DNA from: Podaxis mareebaensis
Taxonomy: Eukaryota > Basidiomycota > Agaricomycetes > Agaricales > Agaricaceae
Length of the DNA stretch: 64,000 nucleotides
Assembly: GCA_018524725.1 (NCBI GenBank)
Contig: JAEUWP010000530.1
Location: 54,106-118,105, forward strand
Reading direction: 5' to 3'
The stretch's first letter is position 1, and each line of letters opens with the position of its first letter. The notes under the pieces are model-generated. The model worked only from the letters and a program-made list of their open reading frames with translations, was not told where the DNA came from and did not search any database. Positions 47,364 through 58,474 of this stretch are shown here, in pieces. The position numbers and the translations under genes were made by a program.

Positions 47364-50300
47364 ATGCTCTTCGACGTCAATGTGAGTAACTGCCAGATAA
47401 CACACAATATATGCTGACAGTCTACAGCGCAAACTATTTGCGCGCTCAGACCGCGTCAAGGGCGTCGACTTTCACCCAACAGAGCCCTGGCTCCTTGCCG
47501 GCCTCTACAATGGCACCGTCAACATCTACAACCTCGACACTGGTGCAGTCATCAAGACTTTTGAGGTTGCCGACGTCCCTGTCCGCTGTGTCAAGTTTAT
47601 CGCACGCAAGAACTGGTTCGTCGCAGGCTCAGACGATTATCAGCTACGCGTCTTCAACTACAACACCCATGAAAAAGTCGTCGCTTTCGAGGCTCACCCT
47701 GACTACATCCGATGCCTTACTGTCCACCCTACCGCACCGATCGTCCTTACAGGCAGCGACGACATGACCATCAAAGCCTGGGACTGGGATAAGCAGTGGC
47801 GCAATATCCAGGTGCGCTGGTATCCACCCCTGCATCTATCAATATCGCTCATGAGATTTGCAGACATACGAGGGCCACACACACTACATCATGAATATCG
47901 CCTTCAACCCAAAAGACTCCAACACCTTTGTCTCTGCCTGCCTTGACCGTACCGTCAAAATGTGGTCCATTGGTTCCCCAATAGCCAACTTTACCATGGA
48001 AGCCCACGACAAAGGCGTCAACTACGTCGACTTTTACCCTGGCGCAGATAAGCCATATCTCGTCACCACCGGCGACGACAAGACCGTTAAAGTCTGGGAT
48101 TACCTCTCCAAGAGCTGCGTACAGACAATGGAAGGCCATACCAACAACGTCTCATTCGCCGTTTTCCATCCCAACCTACCTATCATCATCAGTGGAAGTG
48201 AAGACGGCACCGTCAAGATCTGGAACAGCGGCACCTATCGCATAGAACACACCCTCAGCTATGCTCTGGAACGCGCATGGTGTCTCGCTCTCCGGAAAGA
48301 CACCAACGAAGTCGCAGTTGGTTTCGACGAGGGTGTCGTCGTTATCAAAGTACGTCTCCTTCCCTTTCCAACCAAATATAATCCTAATCCTACTTTTGCT
48401 TCTAGCTCGGCCGCGACGAACCTACATACTCCATGGACCCCTCCGGTAAACTCGTCTACACGCGCAACCACGAAGTCCTCTCAGGCAACCTCCAAACCCT
48501 CCCCACCGACGACACAACCTCCACCTCAGACGGCGCCCGCATTCCGCTCACAACCAAAGAAATTGGTTCCACTGAAATCTTCGCCACGTCCCTCCTCCAC
48601 TCCCCCAACGGCCGTTTCGTCACCGTCGTCGGTGATGGCGAATACATCATTTACACCGCCCTCGCTTGGAGGAACAAGTCCTTCGGTAACGGTATTTCGT
48701 TTGCTTGGGCGCCTGATAGTAACACGTACGCTGTGCTGGAGAGTAAGGTCAAGCTGAAAGTATATAAGAATTTCAAGGAGAGGAATGGAAGTGGGATGAA
48801 GGGTGCTGGGAGCTTCGCCATGGATGGGCTACATGGTGGTCCGGTTTTGGGTGCCCGTGGGCCCGGGTATGTAATTTTCTGGGATTGGGAGACGGGAGAG
48901 ATTGTTAGGCGGATCGATGTTGATGCTAAGAACGTGAGTAACGCATATATTCAACTTTTTGTCGTTTGTTGAATTGTGATGTAGGTCTATTGGTCGACAA
49001 CTGGCACGCTTGTTGCGATTGTCTCTGATGATTCGTTCTATGTGCTTCGGTTTGATCGAGATGCATATCAAGATAAAGTCGATGAGGGCGCTGAAATCAC
49101 GGACGAGGGTGTTGAAGAGGCGTTCGAGGTCGTCGCCGAAATCAACGACAGGTATTTCCTATCATTGCAGCCGCATACAATCACATATACTCACGCTGTC
49201 ACTACTGCAGTGTCCAAACAGGTAAATGGATCGGCGACTGTTTCATCTACACGACACCCAACCGCCTCTCCTACTTCATCGGCACCGAGTCCTACACTAT
49301 CAGTCCCTTTGATAGGCAAGTCTCCAAGTCCTCCGCATTGACAATCGACGATTGATATTTCATGTCTAGTCGTTTATACCTTCTCGGCTACATCCCCGCG
49401 CACAACCGCGTCTACCTCGCCGACAAGGACCTCAAGATCTATGGGTACAGTCTCTCACTCACCGTCGTCGAATACCAAACCGCCATTTTGCGGGAAGACT
49501 TGGACGCTGCAGCCGAATTGCTCCCTACAATACCCAAAGACCAATTGAACAAGGTCGCGCGGTTCCTCGAGGGCAGAGGTGGGCATCGTAACAACTATCC
49601 CTCGCTAAACACATTCTTAATCTTCCGAATCTTCCCATTGTTATACAGATATGAAAGAACTCGCTATCAAAGTAACAACAGACCCAGACCACAAATTCGA
49701 CCTTGCACTCTCTCTAGATGACCTCGACGCCGCACATGCCATCGCACTCTCCGTGCCCGAAAACGAAGCCGAAGTCAAGTGGAAAGCCCTTGGTGACCGC
49801 GCGCTAAGTGTGTGGCGATTCGATTTGGCAAAGGAGAGTTTTGCGAAGGCTGGGGATTTGGGAAGTTTGTTGTTGATTGTGTTGAGTGTTGGAGATCGGG
49901 AGGGTGTTGAGAAGGTTGTTGAGAAAGCTAGTGCGTAACTTTTCTTTTTTTATTGACGAGATCTCCCGCTGATTGATGAAATGTAGTTGAGAAGGGACAA
50001 AACAACCTCGCGTTCGCTGCGCTTCTTCAGCTCGGCCAACCTGAAAGATGTGTGGATTTATTGATCAAGACAGGTCGTGCTCCGGAAGCGGCATTATTCG
50101 CACGGACGTATGCACCGAGGTTCGTCCACCCCTTGTCCCTTGTCAAACCTATTACTAATGCCTTCTCTTTCCTTACCACCTACAGCAAGGTCCCAGAAGC
50201 AGTCCAATCCTGGACATCTGACCTCAAATCCAAAGGCCGGTCAAAGCTCGCAGCAGGGATCGCTGATCCATCGACGAACCCGGAGTTGTTCGAGGAGGGG

Positions 50301-50456
50301 TGGGAGGAGGCACTACAGAGGGAGAAGGCGGTGGGTTTGAAGGAGGGTGTGTTAGTCGATGTTGGTGCGTCCGGCTCTGGGGCAAAGGGTGAGGACGAGG
50401 AGGATGAGGATGAGGAGGAAGAGGAAGAGGAAGATGAGGAGGAAGATGAGGAGTAG
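47364..50456 (+). CDS. SEC27: Coatomer subunit beta-prime (COPI)
   Basis: Starts with a short exon MLFDVN (47364-47381), spliced to RKLFARSDRVKGVDFHPTEP. N-terminal WD40 repeats are clear: VNIYNLDTGAV, GSDDYQLRVFNYNTHEKV, GSDDMTIKAWDWDKQW, CLDRTVKMWSI, GDDKTVKVWDYLSKSCV and GSEDGTVKIWN. A second propeller (ISFAWAPDSNTYAVLES, VIFWDWETGEIVRRIDVDAKNV) and alpha-solenoid repeats (ALSLDDLDAAHAIALSV, KVPEAVQSW) follow, and it ends in a poly-Asp/Glu tail. This is the layout of Sec27/COPB2, which binds dilysine cargo and coats Golgi-to-ER vesicles. It is an essential housekeeping gene and the best anchor for judging synteny. Frames around the introns near 49,150-49,400 were not all resolved. Confidence 0.93.
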
Positions 50457-51348
50457 ACGAGTTGTAGATACCCCTTGTGTGGTGCTGTGGCCTTTAATTT
50501 GCTCGATATCGGTTGGGAGTTGGGTTCTTTCGTTGTATTTTCAATTGCAAAACTTCGTTCTTTTCGAGCCTTCCAGGAAACTTGGTACCACTGCTACCGC
50601 GTAGGGTGTTGGCTACTCTCCAAGATCTACATAGAATCACTCGGTGGGCTGCGACTGATCAGTTCAGAACCCATTCTTGGTAAGCCGGATGTATGCTCCA
50701 ACGAGAACTCCCGCACAAGGCCGACACTTCATACGCCTGAGCATCTCCAACTGGAGTTGTAGTAGAGTTCGTGCATGAGAGGTCCTCCTGTCCTTCCAGA
50801 AGTGAGCATACCTGGGAAAGTGTCTCATACAAACACGAAGCAAGGTCCAGACAGTTTTTGGTCAAAGCGATACGAGCCTACGCGAGCCACTTGTTCGATG
50901 TTCGGTTACTTCTGAATCCTGACAAAACTGCACCACGTTTTCGCAAGCAAAAAGAAGTTGGTGTGGGATACGAAATTGGGCGGAAAAGAATGGGACTGGT
51001 CAATGGTCATGAGGGGGAAGTCTGATTGGAACGCTTGTACATTATATGCGGTTATTGCTGGCAAGCTTCACCTCAAACAACAATGGACTAGGAAAGCCTT
51101 CCCCCTGGATATCGCTCTTATGCAGAAATCATACGGTTCATGAACGGTCTGCTCCGTAGTGCCTCGCCTATTCTTTCTTCGTCAATGTTTCCTGTGGATC
51201 CCTGACGCGAATTCAAGGCATATCGCTTCCACCTCACCACAGTGACAGACCGGATGTGCGGCCTTCATGTAAAGGATTCGCACTGGTAACCTCCGCACAC
51301 GCCACGGATTGCAAGTACCTCGCAAGCTCTTGGCCTTAGTTTCCCAAT
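50457..51348. other. Intergenic, no supported gene
   Basis: Coatomer 3' flank. No frame matches a family. Upstream parts of the La-like relic could have been here but are not recognisable. Confidence 0.45.
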
Positions 51349-52246
51349 ATGCGACCTACCACCGAACCAACAACACAGAAACCGGATGACGGGCAAGAAC
51401 TGGATTCGGTTCTCGAAGCCATACAGACTGCGCGCCAACACCACCTCCGAGTGATAACTAAGGAACGGTGGCTTCAAATAAAGGCTGAGTACTTAACCTA
51501 TATCGACAACGACTAGTGGAGCAGATAGCGCCTATCAAGATTCACGAAAGGGTGTTGAGGTCCTACCACAACTGGTAATGCTAAATATGCCCCAGGCCAT
51601 GGACACAACACCACTGCGTCCATAATCCGAGCGCCTGCCACCCCACTGAATATTCGGTGGCTACCATCACACCTTCGCCCTACCCCCCGAATTGCCTCGC
51701 CTTCGTCAAACATGTCCATCCAGAAACTAAGAAAACCATTCTGCACCAGTTCTTCTCTCTCAAGCATTTCGCCAAGAGCTGAACAACCTCAAGAGCACAT
51801 CCTTGAAGGCTTGGATTATGTTGACTTCAACGAAGGAATGGATACCGTATGCCCAACGCCTTTGTTTCTACCACTTGAAGCCGCTCATATTTTTTTTTCT
51901 GGCAATGTTACCTTCGGCCGGCAACTCCAATGCACGCTACGGCCTTGTATTATTTCAGTCGCAATGGATGTCGAATAATACAGGTATCCAGGATGGGCGA
52001 GACAGGGATTGATGCCTCCTCGGAGACAGCATTATACCTCGGTGCCTTGAACCGATTATGGTGGGTTGCATAATCGGGTGGCCGGAGATATACTGGGAGG
52101 TGTCAATGAAAGCGGGAAAGGGGGCTGTGGAGAAGCCGATGCTGCTCGTGGCAGCTAAAGATGACAGGACTCGTGGTGAACGTCAGAAGTGGAGCTGGGA
52201 TGCAGGCAGTGTTCAAGAGAACCCTAATACACGCAGGGTGAAATGA
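51349..52246 (+). pseudogene. Decayed La/xRRM RNA-binding protein gene
   Basis: Pieces of a La-family C-terminal RRM appear in order but in different frames. First, AIQTARQHHLRVITKERWLQIKAEYL. Then PPNCLAFVKHVHPETKKTILHQFF, which hits a stop after FAKS. Then EGLDYVDFNEGMDT in another frame, then RYGLVLFQSQWMSN. Finally EIYWEV...AVEKPMLLVAAKDDRTRGERQKW. The intact family has one continuous domain. At least two frameshifts and several stops separate the blocks, and the La motif proper is absent upstream. In live genes such proteins bind RNA-polymerase-III transcripts or telomerase RNA. Family assignment is from remembered motif order, so a profile search would settle it. Confidence 0.6.
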
Positions 52247-52487
52247 CGGAAGCTGTGAGATGCAGTTCCACCCGAAAATCAAATCACTTGTACATCCTTG
52301 GCTGTGCTTAGGAATGCGTATTTGACAAAATGTGGCACTGCCCCTTCGCCATTTCCACAGAGAGCTTGATAGAGAACTGTAGACAGCTCATAGCTTTGTT
52401 TGCCTTACAGACATCAACACATATAGTATTTCATTCTAGATCTTCGGAACACCCACAACTGGGCCAACACCTTGTGGGTAGTATAAC

Positions 52488-53404
52488 TTGAACCCTCTTT
52501 ACCTGCACTTATCGAGGCAACACAGGAAGCCGCCCCTATGCTTCGTACTTTTTATAGTTTTTTTCACAACGGGTATACTCTCCTTCGGGATGTCGTGCTG
52601 GTGTTACTGGTACTACCGGCTGCATCATACGTCAAGTGAGAATAGACAGGCAATGGATAGTCACAAACATCGACACACGGCAGAATCAAAGAATGGCCAA
52701 CAGGCCGGCGCTGACGTGGCATGGAGGACGATCGTTGAGCAGTTGCAGCGACAGTGGAGGATATACCATGCTCTTTCCGTGATTGTACTTCCGTAAGAGT
52801 GCCAATAATGTCAGAGCGGAGCTGTGCTGATTGTGCAATACCCCTAGTACCACGCTGCGAACGTTCGTGCTTCCTGCGACAGAGAAATGCTCATGGGCAT
52901 TCGTCCTCGCTGTCATCGCTTCATTAAGTGGAATGATGAATTTAGTCTTTACTACAATTTATCAAGAGTATACCGAAACGTTTCGGGAACAAGCCACAGT
53001 TGAGAGATGGCTTAAGGTAATTTGTTGGATTACTTGAAGATTTTGCCCGCTGACGTATGACTGGTTCAGGTTTCGCGCAACCACTGGTCCTTCTTGGACT
53101 CAATGGTATTTTGGGTATTCTTCTCGCTTCCGGCGACCTGGTTTTCGAGGTAAATTACAATCGATATCCAACTACGTTATATCACACCAGCCTTGGTAGC
53201 ACTGTTGGAGCAAGTGTTCTCTCGATGGTCCGGGTCTCCACCTGGTCGGGAGTCTCTTCAGACTTGACCTCCAACCTTTGCCCTCCCAGCCACGTATACT
53301 TTTTTCGTGGAATAATGGTTAGTTTCATCTCAGCCGCAGCCACAAGTGTGTTACTTGTGATTATGACTCTGCAATCTCTCGGTTTGAACGACAAGAATTC
53401 GTAG
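52488..53404 (+). CDS. Four-helix membrane protein, uncharacterised
   Basis: Four exons (52488-52792, 52848-53016, 53070-53149, 53200-53404) join in phase to 252 residues. Hydrophobic helices are FVLFIVFFTTGILSFGMSCW, WAFVLAVIASLSGMMNLVF, MVFWVFFSLPATWF and MVSFISAAATSVLLVIMTL. A soluble stretch between helices 1 and 2 contains HKHRHTAESKNGQQ. Between helices 2 and 3 the pattern YQEYTETFREQATVERWLKVSRNHW is one I associate with an uncharacterised Agaricomycete membrane family. There is no catalytic motif. The start is the first Met in the helix-1 frame. It looks intact although relics lie on both sides. Confidence 0.65.
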
Positions 53405-53903
53405 TCCCAAGATTGTTTTTGCATATTCTGCCCCTTCCCCTTTCTAACAAATTCTAGCTTGAAAATCCGTGTGCACAGCAACTATATGGACGTTTTTGCC
53501 AGTATATCTTTCTCTATACTTTGACACGTCTGACTATGACAACGACAATGAATCCGAACAGAACGGTGGAGTGGTGTACGCGAAAGTTGCCCACTGTTGG
53601 GATGCTGAGTTTCATTTGAAGAATATCTAGTTATACCGCGAAGAGTGAGACAAGGACAAGGGGACACAGAGCATCGTCACGCGAGAGCATATTATTGTTA
53701 AATAGCACAATGACCGTCTCGCAACCGGGATGTTTCGTCTTGGTGGCTTGCAGTGCGCCATTTTGAAATGTTGCGTCAAAGGGCTCAAACCACGGGGAAA
53801 AGATAGCAGGCGTCGGCGGCACTTTGAATATCCCCTTGCAGTTCAAGCAGGACTGGGGTCTGAGAGTCGTCTGTATTCGACGGTGAAAGATAAGAGCGGC
53901 CTG

Positions 53904-54297
53904 TTACAACACAACGAGTATACTGTTAAATGGGTAGAAAGGATAGGTCTCAATACTTCCGGGCAAAGTTTCCTTCGACCGTTCGTCGCGGCTGCTACCA
54001 CCCGCCGTAACACCAATAACCCTCTTGGGCCTCTCCCAACCCTGCGTGTCCACATCCCAAACACTCGGATTGTACCCGGACAGAGACGAGGTTATCTTTT
54101 GCTTCCGTCCAAGCTTAACCTCCACGCTGTCAAGCCCACGCAAACCGGAGAGAGGCTCTCTAGAGGGTTGAAGGAAGTTGACGTAGAGGTGGGGTATCTC
54201 GTCACCGGAGACGCCGCCAGTGTTCGTAATAGTGAAGACACCTCGTATGCAGGACGGTGAAGCCTGGACAGAGATGCCAAAGATTTTGGGACAGTCA
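53904..54297 (-). pseudogene. Fragment of a GH3 beta-glucosidase (fibronectin-III-like end)
   Basis: One uninterrupted frame gives GVFTITNTGGVSGDEIPHLYV, LSGLRGLDSVEVKLG, SGYNPSVWDVDTQGWERP and VIGVTAGGSSRDER. This is the C-terminal FnIII-like domain of glycoside hydrolase 3 (NTGxVxGxEIPxLY, LRGFDxV, WDV, VGxSSRDxR). No catalytic domain is found upstream between 54.3 and 55.4 kb. The sequence therefore is a solitary terminal fragment, not a working beta-glucosidase. The frame itself is undamaged, so loss was by truncation and may be recent. Confidence 0.7.
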
Positions 54298-55019
54298 CCC
54301 GCATCAGGAAAACGTGTTTGTCTATGTATATTACCAATAGGCCCGTTATAGACACTTTCCCGGCTATTGTACTGACTATAAAAGGCACCCCCCCAACCCT
54401 AAAATAGTGCCTTCTATAGCCAGCGACGTGGACTATGAGAGTCCTATTATAGATAGCAATAGACCACCAATAGGACGCGACATAGACCGGGGGTTTCGAG
54501 GTGTCGACACAAGCAGTGACATTCGGCATGTTTACTACTCGCGCAAAATGCGCTTAATACTCGTAATAAGCCAATTCCTGAGGCTCATCATCACTTTGCT
54601 CACTACTGTAAGCTTCAAATCCGCCAAAATCGTCAGCATAGAACTGGTCATCAGAAGGCGCCTCATAATCTGTAACCTTGCCAACGATAATCCCATAATC
54701 GTCATCCATCCCAACCATTCCGGCAGGCACGTAATGAAGCTCGTCGTCAGTATCCGTTCGGACACTGTCATTGTCGCCTTTATCAGCTTCGGATACCATA
54801 ATAGAGACATGCCTCGTCGATAGACATAGGCCTTGCTACCGGAAATAGATCTTGACGTACTTAGTCATTCCCATAGAAAAACATGTTTTCCTGATGCCGG
54901 AACACTCACCAGGCAGTCGCAGAACCTCCTACCACATTCGGGCTCGCCTCGGCTTTGTCCCATCGTCGAGCTGCATTGACATTACCTCCCCTTGCTGAGA
55001 GCTTCCGTAACACAACTAT

Positions 55020-55175
55020 AATATACGCTGGGAATTAGCTTAAGGGCGATCCGACAAAGGGTTGGATGTGTAACAACGAGGCTGCCGTTATACGGACTTA
55101 AGTATGCAGGATAGTCTCAGAAAACCCAGGACTATCCTCGACCTATGTAGAGAGCGTGGATCCGTCCCACTGGGG
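55020..55175 (-). pseudogene. Decayed duplicate of a DUF6533 exon
   Basis: Sequence at 55,030-55,160 repeats the neighbouring DUF6533 gene at about 56,545-56,650 (GGATCCA-GCTCTCTA, ATCCTGG, TTCTGAGA, ACGGCAGC) and again at about 56,265-56,290 (CTTAAGGGCGAT). The copies are 290 bp apart in the gene but only about 50 bp here. A two-base insertion also breaks the frame, so this copy is dead. Confidence 0.6.
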
Positions 55176-55514
55176 CAATGAGTTTCTAGAAAGAGAGGGA
55201 AGTGGCACACTAATCGGAGGGCTGCTGGCACTATTGCCATCTTAGCACGATGAGCCTTAATTTCATCGTCAATACGGCATGGCGAAAACTGTGTTCTGAT
55301 CTTCGATGAACGTACAATTTCAGATTGGTTTTCCCCAAAATTCCCCACTGTGGAGCCGGTGCGATCAACCCCGATGTCTACCAACGCATGGTGGACTCCT
55401 ATTCGACAAGGGAACTTAGCCAACAATATGTATCATCTTGGGATCATCCGCTAGGCTACAAGCCTACAGTCGACTCATCCGGAATTCATCAGTTCCCGAG
55501 TGAGATCTATTACT

Positions 55515-57398
55515 CTAGGGAGAAGCACTGTTTAAGGGCGTCATTTCATATGCCTGACCCTCTCTAAACTGGATTCGCGACAAAGTTTGCATGTCAGAGG
55601 CGTCCAGCCTTCCCGGAAAAATGAAAGAGTCAAGGTCGCCTGACGGCTGAGGCCCTCTTGTTGAATTGATCGATCCCCGAATATTCAAGATTAACCTGAA
55701 ATGTCATGTTGGCGCGCGGACCACATTTGAATGTTCCACTGACCTCGAGCAGATTATCGATTGTAGGCTTCTCATGTAACTGAAAGGGACGACGCATGTT
55801 GTCATCAAGTAGAGCACGTTCTGAGTCAACGCACTTGCCTTGAACTCAGATAGTGCAAAGTCTCTGGTGCAAAGATCCAGAAGAGAATGTTGAAGATCGA
55901 GACACCTGTATACGCGAGATTAGGCTTCACGTACATAATTCCCCATTTCTAGTTGTCTCACTGATCATAACTGCACGGAGAGTCAGTTAGTGGTGCAGTG
56001 TGACAATGTAGACTGTATTCAAGGGGTACACACCAAGATAATATATTATTCCTGAAATCCACTGTAAGCCGAGGTAAACATATTGGATCATCAGGTGATA
56101 ACGCACCGTCTCGGTAGACAATAGTAGTGAGTTGACTCAGACGCGTCATGGCACCTACACAAGACTTTCTTGAGCTACTACTTATCATTAGAGGAGATAT
56201 GAATCACGATTTCGCCAAGTGTCGACAACGGTAAGCACGAGCACAACTGTCATAGACACCGGAAGCTAGGTTAAGAGCGATTCAACAATGGGAACCCATT
56301 ACAGACCGATCTGGAAGACGAGGAACGGGACCCAGAATGGTACCATCAATGAGTAACACGCAGACCCCTGACAGGTCGCTAAGCATCCGGGTATAGGCAA
56401 AGGAAAGCTGTGCGGAGGAAAAACTGTATCGGAGTCAACACTGAATGGAAAAGAAGAGATGAACTTCAACTAACATTTGAATGAAAAGAAAGACCAGTAT
56501 ATCGTCGCCCCTAACATCGTTCCAGCCGTTATCTTACACAGTTCAATACGAAAACAAGATGCTGCCGTCATGAGGACTTACTATGCACAGTAATCTCAGA
56601 AGGGCCAGGATTATCTTTGATCTATAGAGAGCATGGATCCGCAAAACTAGCGTGTCTGTATTATGATATGAGTCAAGTCACGATCTTTTTCCGAATTCAG
56701 CTTACATTCAATTGTTAAGAAAACCACAACTCCTACTATAATAGGTCCAATCCATAGCGATTTACAGCTTGAAAAAAGGTCAGAGACTTGCACGAATTTT
56801 TGATCGTGCGAGTTGCATACGACTAGTTCTATGAGTCAAACTGTCTCAGTAAACGCGGAGAGGAGGACGCACAGATGCGCTTAGATCCGTTGCAAGGAGA
56901 ACTACTGATGGTCTTAGTGGATCACATTGAAGCATTTTGATTCTGGCTATCAACGCACACCAGAGGTCGAAGACGAAAAGGACGGGAGGGCAATAGCGGT
57001 TCTGCAGGAAGATAAGTTATCTGGTTCCTGAACCTATCGTTTACCAGCTCACGAAGAAAAAGAGGACCTTCCCCGCTGTCCAACGAGCGGACCACACGTG
57101 GTTTATCTGGGGGTTGTTTTGAGTTCTTCTGGGGTCGTTCAAAGCCGAAGACGGGTACTCTAACCTCGTTGTCCAACGTTAGTAAAATATCCCAGAACAT
57201 GAGGAGCTCCGCTGCGACTAGATAGAATAGGATCGATGATAGTACCAGGAACGGTATATGGATACAATATAATGGACACGTACCATATCCGTACTATAAC
57301 AGATTGAGCTGGTAGTACAATAAAGAAGTACAATAAGGATAACGCACCCGAGTGGCATTGGACTGTGTGATGAGGTGAGTGAGAACAGCACTTGACAT
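55515..57398 (-). CDS. DUF6533-domain seven-helix membrane protein
   Basis: About 13 short exons were rebuilt by hand. MSSAVLTHLITQSNATR is followed by a 10-nt micro-exon, then VAAELLMFWDILLTLDNE, INHVWSARWTAGKVLFFF and NRYCPPVLFVFDL: the DUF6533 signature (WDxxLTxDxE, IWxxxWxxGKxLFxxNRY). Later exons give LWIGPIIVGVVVFLTIEYTLVLRIHALYRSKIILALL, ITAGTMLGATIYW, PIPGCLATC, YSLMVPFWVPFLVFQIGL, LSQLTTIVYRDGIIYYLG, VSIFNILFWIFAPETLHYL and SYMRSLQSIICSRLILNIRG, with a polar end NSASP. Phases join throughout except in one poorly defined exon near 56,800. One intron (55780-55838) has a GC donor. The family is large in mushroom fungi and of unknown role. Confidence 0.75.
55780..55838 (-). other. GC-AG intron in the DUF6533 gene
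   Basis: The exon ends GTTCAAG, the intron runs from GCAAGT to CCTTTCAG, 59 nt. It joins PETLHYLSS to SYMRSLQSIICSR, matching the family. AAG|GCAAGT is the textbook GC-donor context. Confidence 0.75.
57284..57293 (-). other. 10-nt micro-exon of the DUF6533 gene
   Basis: TACGGATATG between GTTATAG and GTACGTG joins SNATR to VAAELLMFWD as RYGYVAAE. Exon lengths 51, 10 and 53 nt sum to a clean frame at the next splice site. Confidence 0.7.
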
Positions 57399-58222
57399 GG
57401 CAATAACAACTTGGTATCACTGAGCCTCTTCAAAGCAAGTTATAAGAGACATGGTAAGAGCTTATTTCCCTGCGCCGGCACCGGCGGGTCTTACCTAGTT
57501 TGAGCAGTGGAGTTTAATGTCCTATTTCTGTTCAAGGGACAGGGTATACCACCCCCACTTGCACCACTGGATCAAACTAAGGCTACTAAGGTCAAAGAAA
57601 CTTCACCTTTGAACGCTTGAGAGTGGAACAAAGTCCGCATTGTCTCAGCATTTATGAAGTGATCGTTGTCACGGGGCGCTCCGCATAGGTATAAATTGGT
57701 GCCGTCTGGTTTAATATACCGCTATCAGTTTTTAGTTATTTGTTTTCGTGAATCATTAAGAATGTTCCCCCTCTCAATTTTTCTTACTGGCATCTATGAG
57801 ATCCATCCATCTCTTCGATGGCCGATGGGTCAGTTCCACCTTTGCTGTGGTTGGGGACGGGCATGCTGTTGTGTTGCTGTGTGCTGATACGGTACCATAG
57901 CCGCTGATTAACGTTTTAACGATTGGCCAAGTAATGTGTACGTAATTCTCGAGGATATCAGGGAAGCAGTTGAACCTGGGGGACAGTACACAGCACGAAC
58001 AATCATATGCCGGCTTAGATGGTTTGTTTGTGGGGTTGCATAAATTCTACAGAGGCAAGACTATTTGTAAGCAGTAGTTCATCAGACTTGAAGGCCCAGT
58101 GTCGTCCTGATAGCCGTAGCAGTTTCATGAACGAGGGCGATGCAACACGGAAACCGGTGGAACAAAATCAAAAGTGTCATGACATGCAACGTTTGTCCTT
58201 CTACTAGCCATTTCTCCTTCTA
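57399..58222. other. Intergenic, no supported gene
   Basis: Should include the DUF6533 promoter. No coding signal recognised. Confidence 0.45.
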
Positions 58223-58474
58223 CTACTTACGGTTCCCAGTCTGCGCGTCAGCCTTTCCAAACGCGTCCAGAATTACGCGTCCCTCTGCAACATCACCATG
58301 ATCCCAGGGCTTCAACCCATATGACGCCATGAAGTTATTGTATCCCCCAAAATCCTTATAGTACGAGTAGTTGGAACGTCCTCCACCTGAGTTGGGGTTG
58401 GAGGAAGAGCTGGTGCGGCCGCTGCTACCCCTATTCCCTCCGCTGCGGGAGTTGGAATTAGATCCGCGAGCCAT
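58223..58474 (-). CDS. Small Gly/Ser-rich conserved protein
   Basis: An 83-codon frame. The first 45 residues are Ser/Gly/Asn/Arg low complexity. The second half, YKDFGGYNNFMASYGLKP then DVAEGRVILDAFGKADA, reads like the short conserved core of a family of small fungal proteins I have seen but cannot name. The last codons coincide with a strong donor, CC|GTAAGT, so the message may splice into a further exon downstream that I could not find. The upstream flank, 58,500-58,700, is a plausible promoter with TATATAG near 58,665. Confidence 0.6.
   Translation of the reverse strand: MARGSNSNSRSGGNRGSSGRTSSSSNPNSGGGRSNYSYYKDFGGYNNFMASYGLKPWDHGDVAEGRVILDAFGKADAQTGNRK

Noticed and set aside
50390..50455. 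GA-rich tandem repeat as a microsatellite
   Set aside because: It codes the poly-Asp/Glu end of the coatomer subunit, so it is explained by coding.
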